Assembly: GCA_029244725.1 (NCBI GenBank)
Contig: JAQWQJ010000075.1
Location: 1-42,682 of the forward strand
Reading direction: 5' to 3'
DNA: 42,682 bases
DNA from: Paracoccaceae bacterium
GTDB lineage: Bacteria; Pseudomonadota; Alphaproteobacteria; Rhodobacterales; Rhodobacteraceae
Below, piece after piece: positions 41,282-42,682 of this stretch (position 1 is its first letter; the number at the start of each line of letters is the position of its first letter). Both the position numbers and the translations under genes were made by a program. The notes under the pieces were generated by a model, which saw only the letters and a program-made list of their open reading frames with translations, was not told the DNA's origin and searched no databases.

Positions 41282-41518
41282 TTATCGATAAAGTGGGTCT
41301 TTAAAATTGCTGGAAGGAGAAAATACAGGCAGCTCTCGTTCAAGTCCCCAAATTTTCTTCCCCGCGCGACTGGGTGACTTCATGAACTTAGCATTGCGCT
41401 CTGAAAAGTAACGATCGATCGCAGTTTTTGCATCATCGGCGGAGCCATAATTGCTATTGTGAATGATCGCGCGTGCCATGCCGCTGAAAACCGATTCAAT
41501 CACGTTCAAAAACTGAGC
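41282..41518 (-). pseudogene. IS630-family transposase C-terminal fragment
   Basis: Reading leftwards: AQFLNVIESVFSGMARAIIH, then NSNYGSADDAKTAIDRYFSERN and a tail ending SSNFKDPLYR before the stop at 41282-41284. The LNVIES part includes the final acidic residue of the DDE triad. Everything upstream is missing and replaced at about 41518 by an IS3 fragment in the opposite orientation. Confidence 0.8.
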
Positions 41519-41854
41519 ACCAGTGATCTCGCTGAATACCTGGAAGACAAAGGAATGAAGCACATTCGAGGCGCGCCCTATCATCCGCAAACACAGGGCA
41601 AGATCGAGCGATGGAATCAGACGTTGAAGAACCGCATCCTGCTAGAAAACTACTTTCTGCCCGGTGACCTTGAGGCGCATATCGCGGCCTTCGTTGGGCA
41701 TTACAACCATCAGCGATACCACGAGAGCCTCAACAACGTCACACCCGCCGACGTTTATACAGGCCGGCGCCATACAATCCTGCTTGAACGGGAAAAGACA
41801 AAAAGGACGACAATGAAACTAAGACGCTTGCAGCACGCTAAATCTGCTGCTTAA
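41519..41854 (+). pseudogene. IS3-family transposase OrfB C-terminal fragment
   Basis: Reads TSDLAEYLEDKGMKHIRGAP, then YHPQTQGKIERWNQTLKN with the last Glu of the DDE triad, HYNHQRYHESLNNVTPADVY and a basic tail. This is the retroviral-integrase-fold OrfB of the IS3 family. The first two thirds, with the two Asp residues, are missing. The IS end may lie near 41925, where a sequence similar to IS3-type 3' ends (CTATATGATGACGGACA) occurs. The in-frame extension back to 41459 is antisense IS630 sequence. Confidence 0.85.
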
Positions 41855-42007
41855 TTAAACACAGATGAGCGATGACTCCTCAAAGTCAAAGTGCCCTCTG
41901 TCTTAAACTATATGATGACGGACAACGGCGGCATTATCGGACGGGCAGGATTGCTTATTCTCTGAGGACTAAATTACTCAAATAACGACAGAAGAAGGAA
42001 GATTAAT

Positions 42008-42355
42008 ATGCCTATTGAAGTCAAAAACTTTACGTCGCAAGCAGACGAAGCCAAGGACATGCCGAACGCACGTATGGAGGCGGTAAACGTTCTAGGTCAG
42101 CGAGTGATGAAGCTTACGTTAGCGCCAGATTGGAAATGGTCTACAGACATTAAGCCTGTTGTCGGTACGCCAAGCTGCCAAGCCACACATACCGGCGTCA
42201 TTGTGGAAGGTACAATCCATTGCGTTTGCGACGATGGTTCAGAAGCAACCTATTCTGCTGGTGATGCATATGCCATCTCACCTCACCATGACGCTTGGTG
42301 CGTAGGGGGAAAGCGTGCAGTTGTATACGAATTTGCAGGAATGTGGGGAGAGTAG
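42008..42355 (+). CDS. Small cupin-domain protein
   Basis: 115-aa single-domain cupin. It has THTGVIVEGTIHCVCDDGSEA and TYSAGDAYAISPHHDAWCVG, corresponding to the two cupin motifs, with possible metal-binding histidines. AGAAGGAAG precedes the ATG. It is followed after two bases by a SnoaL/NTF2-like gene. The pair is more AT-rich than most of the window. Function unknown; it could be a small isomerase, dioxygenase or ligand-binding protein. Confidence 0.8.
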   Translation: MPIEVKNFTSQADEAKDMPNARMEAVNVLGQRVMKLTLAPDWKWSTDIKPVVGTPSCQATHTGVIVEGTIHCVCDDGSEATYSAGDAYAISPHHDAWCVGGKRAVVYEFAGMWGE

Positions 42356-42357
42356 AA

Positions 42358-42682
42358 ATGTCCCTATACCAAAAACTGACGAAAGTTATGAATGATCGAA
42401 ATGTGGACGATTATGCAAAGCTTCTTCATGAAGATGCCGAGATCATTTTTCACAAATCCGGTAATCAGTTCACCAAAACTGAATGGGTGTCGATGGCCGC
42501 CGGTATGATGACTAACCCAAAATTCGTAAACGATGCATCTCGTTGTGTTTATGAGAACGATGAAATTTTAGTTTCACATGATTTCATGTCTTACCCCGAC
42601 GATACAAAAGAAGCCGTGATGCTGGTTTGCATGATTAAAGACGGGAAAATAATTCGAATGGAAACGGGCGCAACACCGCTTG
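42358..42682 (+). CDS. SnoaL/NTF2-like protein, cut by the window end
   Basis: Open frame from ATG 42358 to the last base, 108 codons without stop. It begins MSLYQKLTKVMNDRNVDDYA and continues with LLHEDAEIIFHKSGNQFTK, CVYENDEILVSHDFMSYPD and VMLVCMIKDGKIIRMETGAT. This is the alpha+beta barrel pattern of nuclear-transport-factor-2/SnoaL-like proteins. Two bases separate it from the cupin gene. The C-terminus lies outside the window. Confidence 0.75.
   Translation, partial: MSLYQKLTKVMNDRNVDDYAKLLHEDAEIIFHKSGNQFTKTEWVSMAAGMMTNPKFVNDASRCVYENDEILVSHDFMSYPDDTKEAVMLVCMIKDGKIIRMETGATPL

Overview
The window looks like a piece of a Roseobacter-group (Rhodobacteraceae, Alphaproteobacteria) genome. 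Moderately high GC, tightly overlapping ATGA/TGATG operons, a tripartite tricarboxylate transporter, a polyamine/betaine-type ABC transporter and carnitine-type enzymes all fit that group. This is inference from gene content; there is no rRNA or complete tRNA to confirm it. No CRISPR array or replication origin was seen. The window is a mosaic of three catabolic blocks joined by recombination debris.

Block 1 (about 0.2-8.3 kb) is a LacI-controlled sugar operon: LacI regulator, periplasmic binding protein, two permeases, a zinc-less MDR dehydrogenase, a TIM-barrel sugar epimerase/isomerase, a UgpC/MalK-type ATPase and a ThuA-like protein. Three copies of a TGGCAACGTTGCCA-type palindrome lie in front of the regulator and on the promoter of the binding-protein gene, so the regulator and its sites can be read directly. 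A lone serine recombinase and a C-terminal fragment of an unidentified protein follow (8.5-9.6 kb).

Block 2 (about 9.7-28.8 kb) is the most unusual part. A leftward operon encodes RidA, an alpha/beta hydrolase, a fused CoA-transferase/flavin reductase and a DUF1185 protein. It diverges from a rightward operon of aldehyde dehydrogenase, luciferase-like monooxygenase, carnitinyl-CoA-dehydratase-like hydratase and L-carnitine-dehydrogenase-like enzyme. A GlxA/CdhR-type AraC regulator then diverges from a long operon of beta-keto acid cleavage enzyme, PotABCD-like ABC transporter, acyl-CoA dehydrogenase, ADP-forming acyl-CoA synthetase, serine hydrolase and carboxymuconolactone-decarboxylase-like protein. 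Together they spell uptake and CoA activation of a quaternary amine, beta-oxidation-like dehydrogenation and hydration, oxidation to a beta-keto acid and BKACE cleavage (a gamma-butyrobetaine/carnitine-like route). These steps are translationally coupled to a flavin-dependent C-N-cleaving module of the trigonelline (Tgn) or pyrimidine (Rut) type. I consider this a candidate undescribed pathway.

Block 3 (about 29.6-40.7 kb) is a tricarboxylate island: TctE/TctD two-component system, TctC binding protein, a TctA-TctB fusion permease, a PrpF-family isomerase, a small coiled-coil protein, a D-2-hydroxyacid dehydrogenase, an AbrB-family membrane protein, a LysR regulator and tricarballylate dehydrogenase TcuA. 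The next gene, tcuB, is cut after 25 codons and joined to the N-terminal stub of a tyrosine integrase.

Boundaries: a 62-bp direct repeat (127-188 and 28954-29015) brackets blocks 1 and 2. A roughly 293-bp direct repeat (29130-29422 and 40875-41168) brackets block 3. Each copy of the second repeat has the same architecture: three 12-bp-spaced GGTCC boxes, a 20-bp core matching a tRNA-Leu 3' end, then two more 12-bp-spaced boxes, as in an integrase attP site. IS3 and IS630 transposase fragments lie at the outer ends. The window finishes with a cupin gene and a truncated SnoaL/NTF2-like gene.
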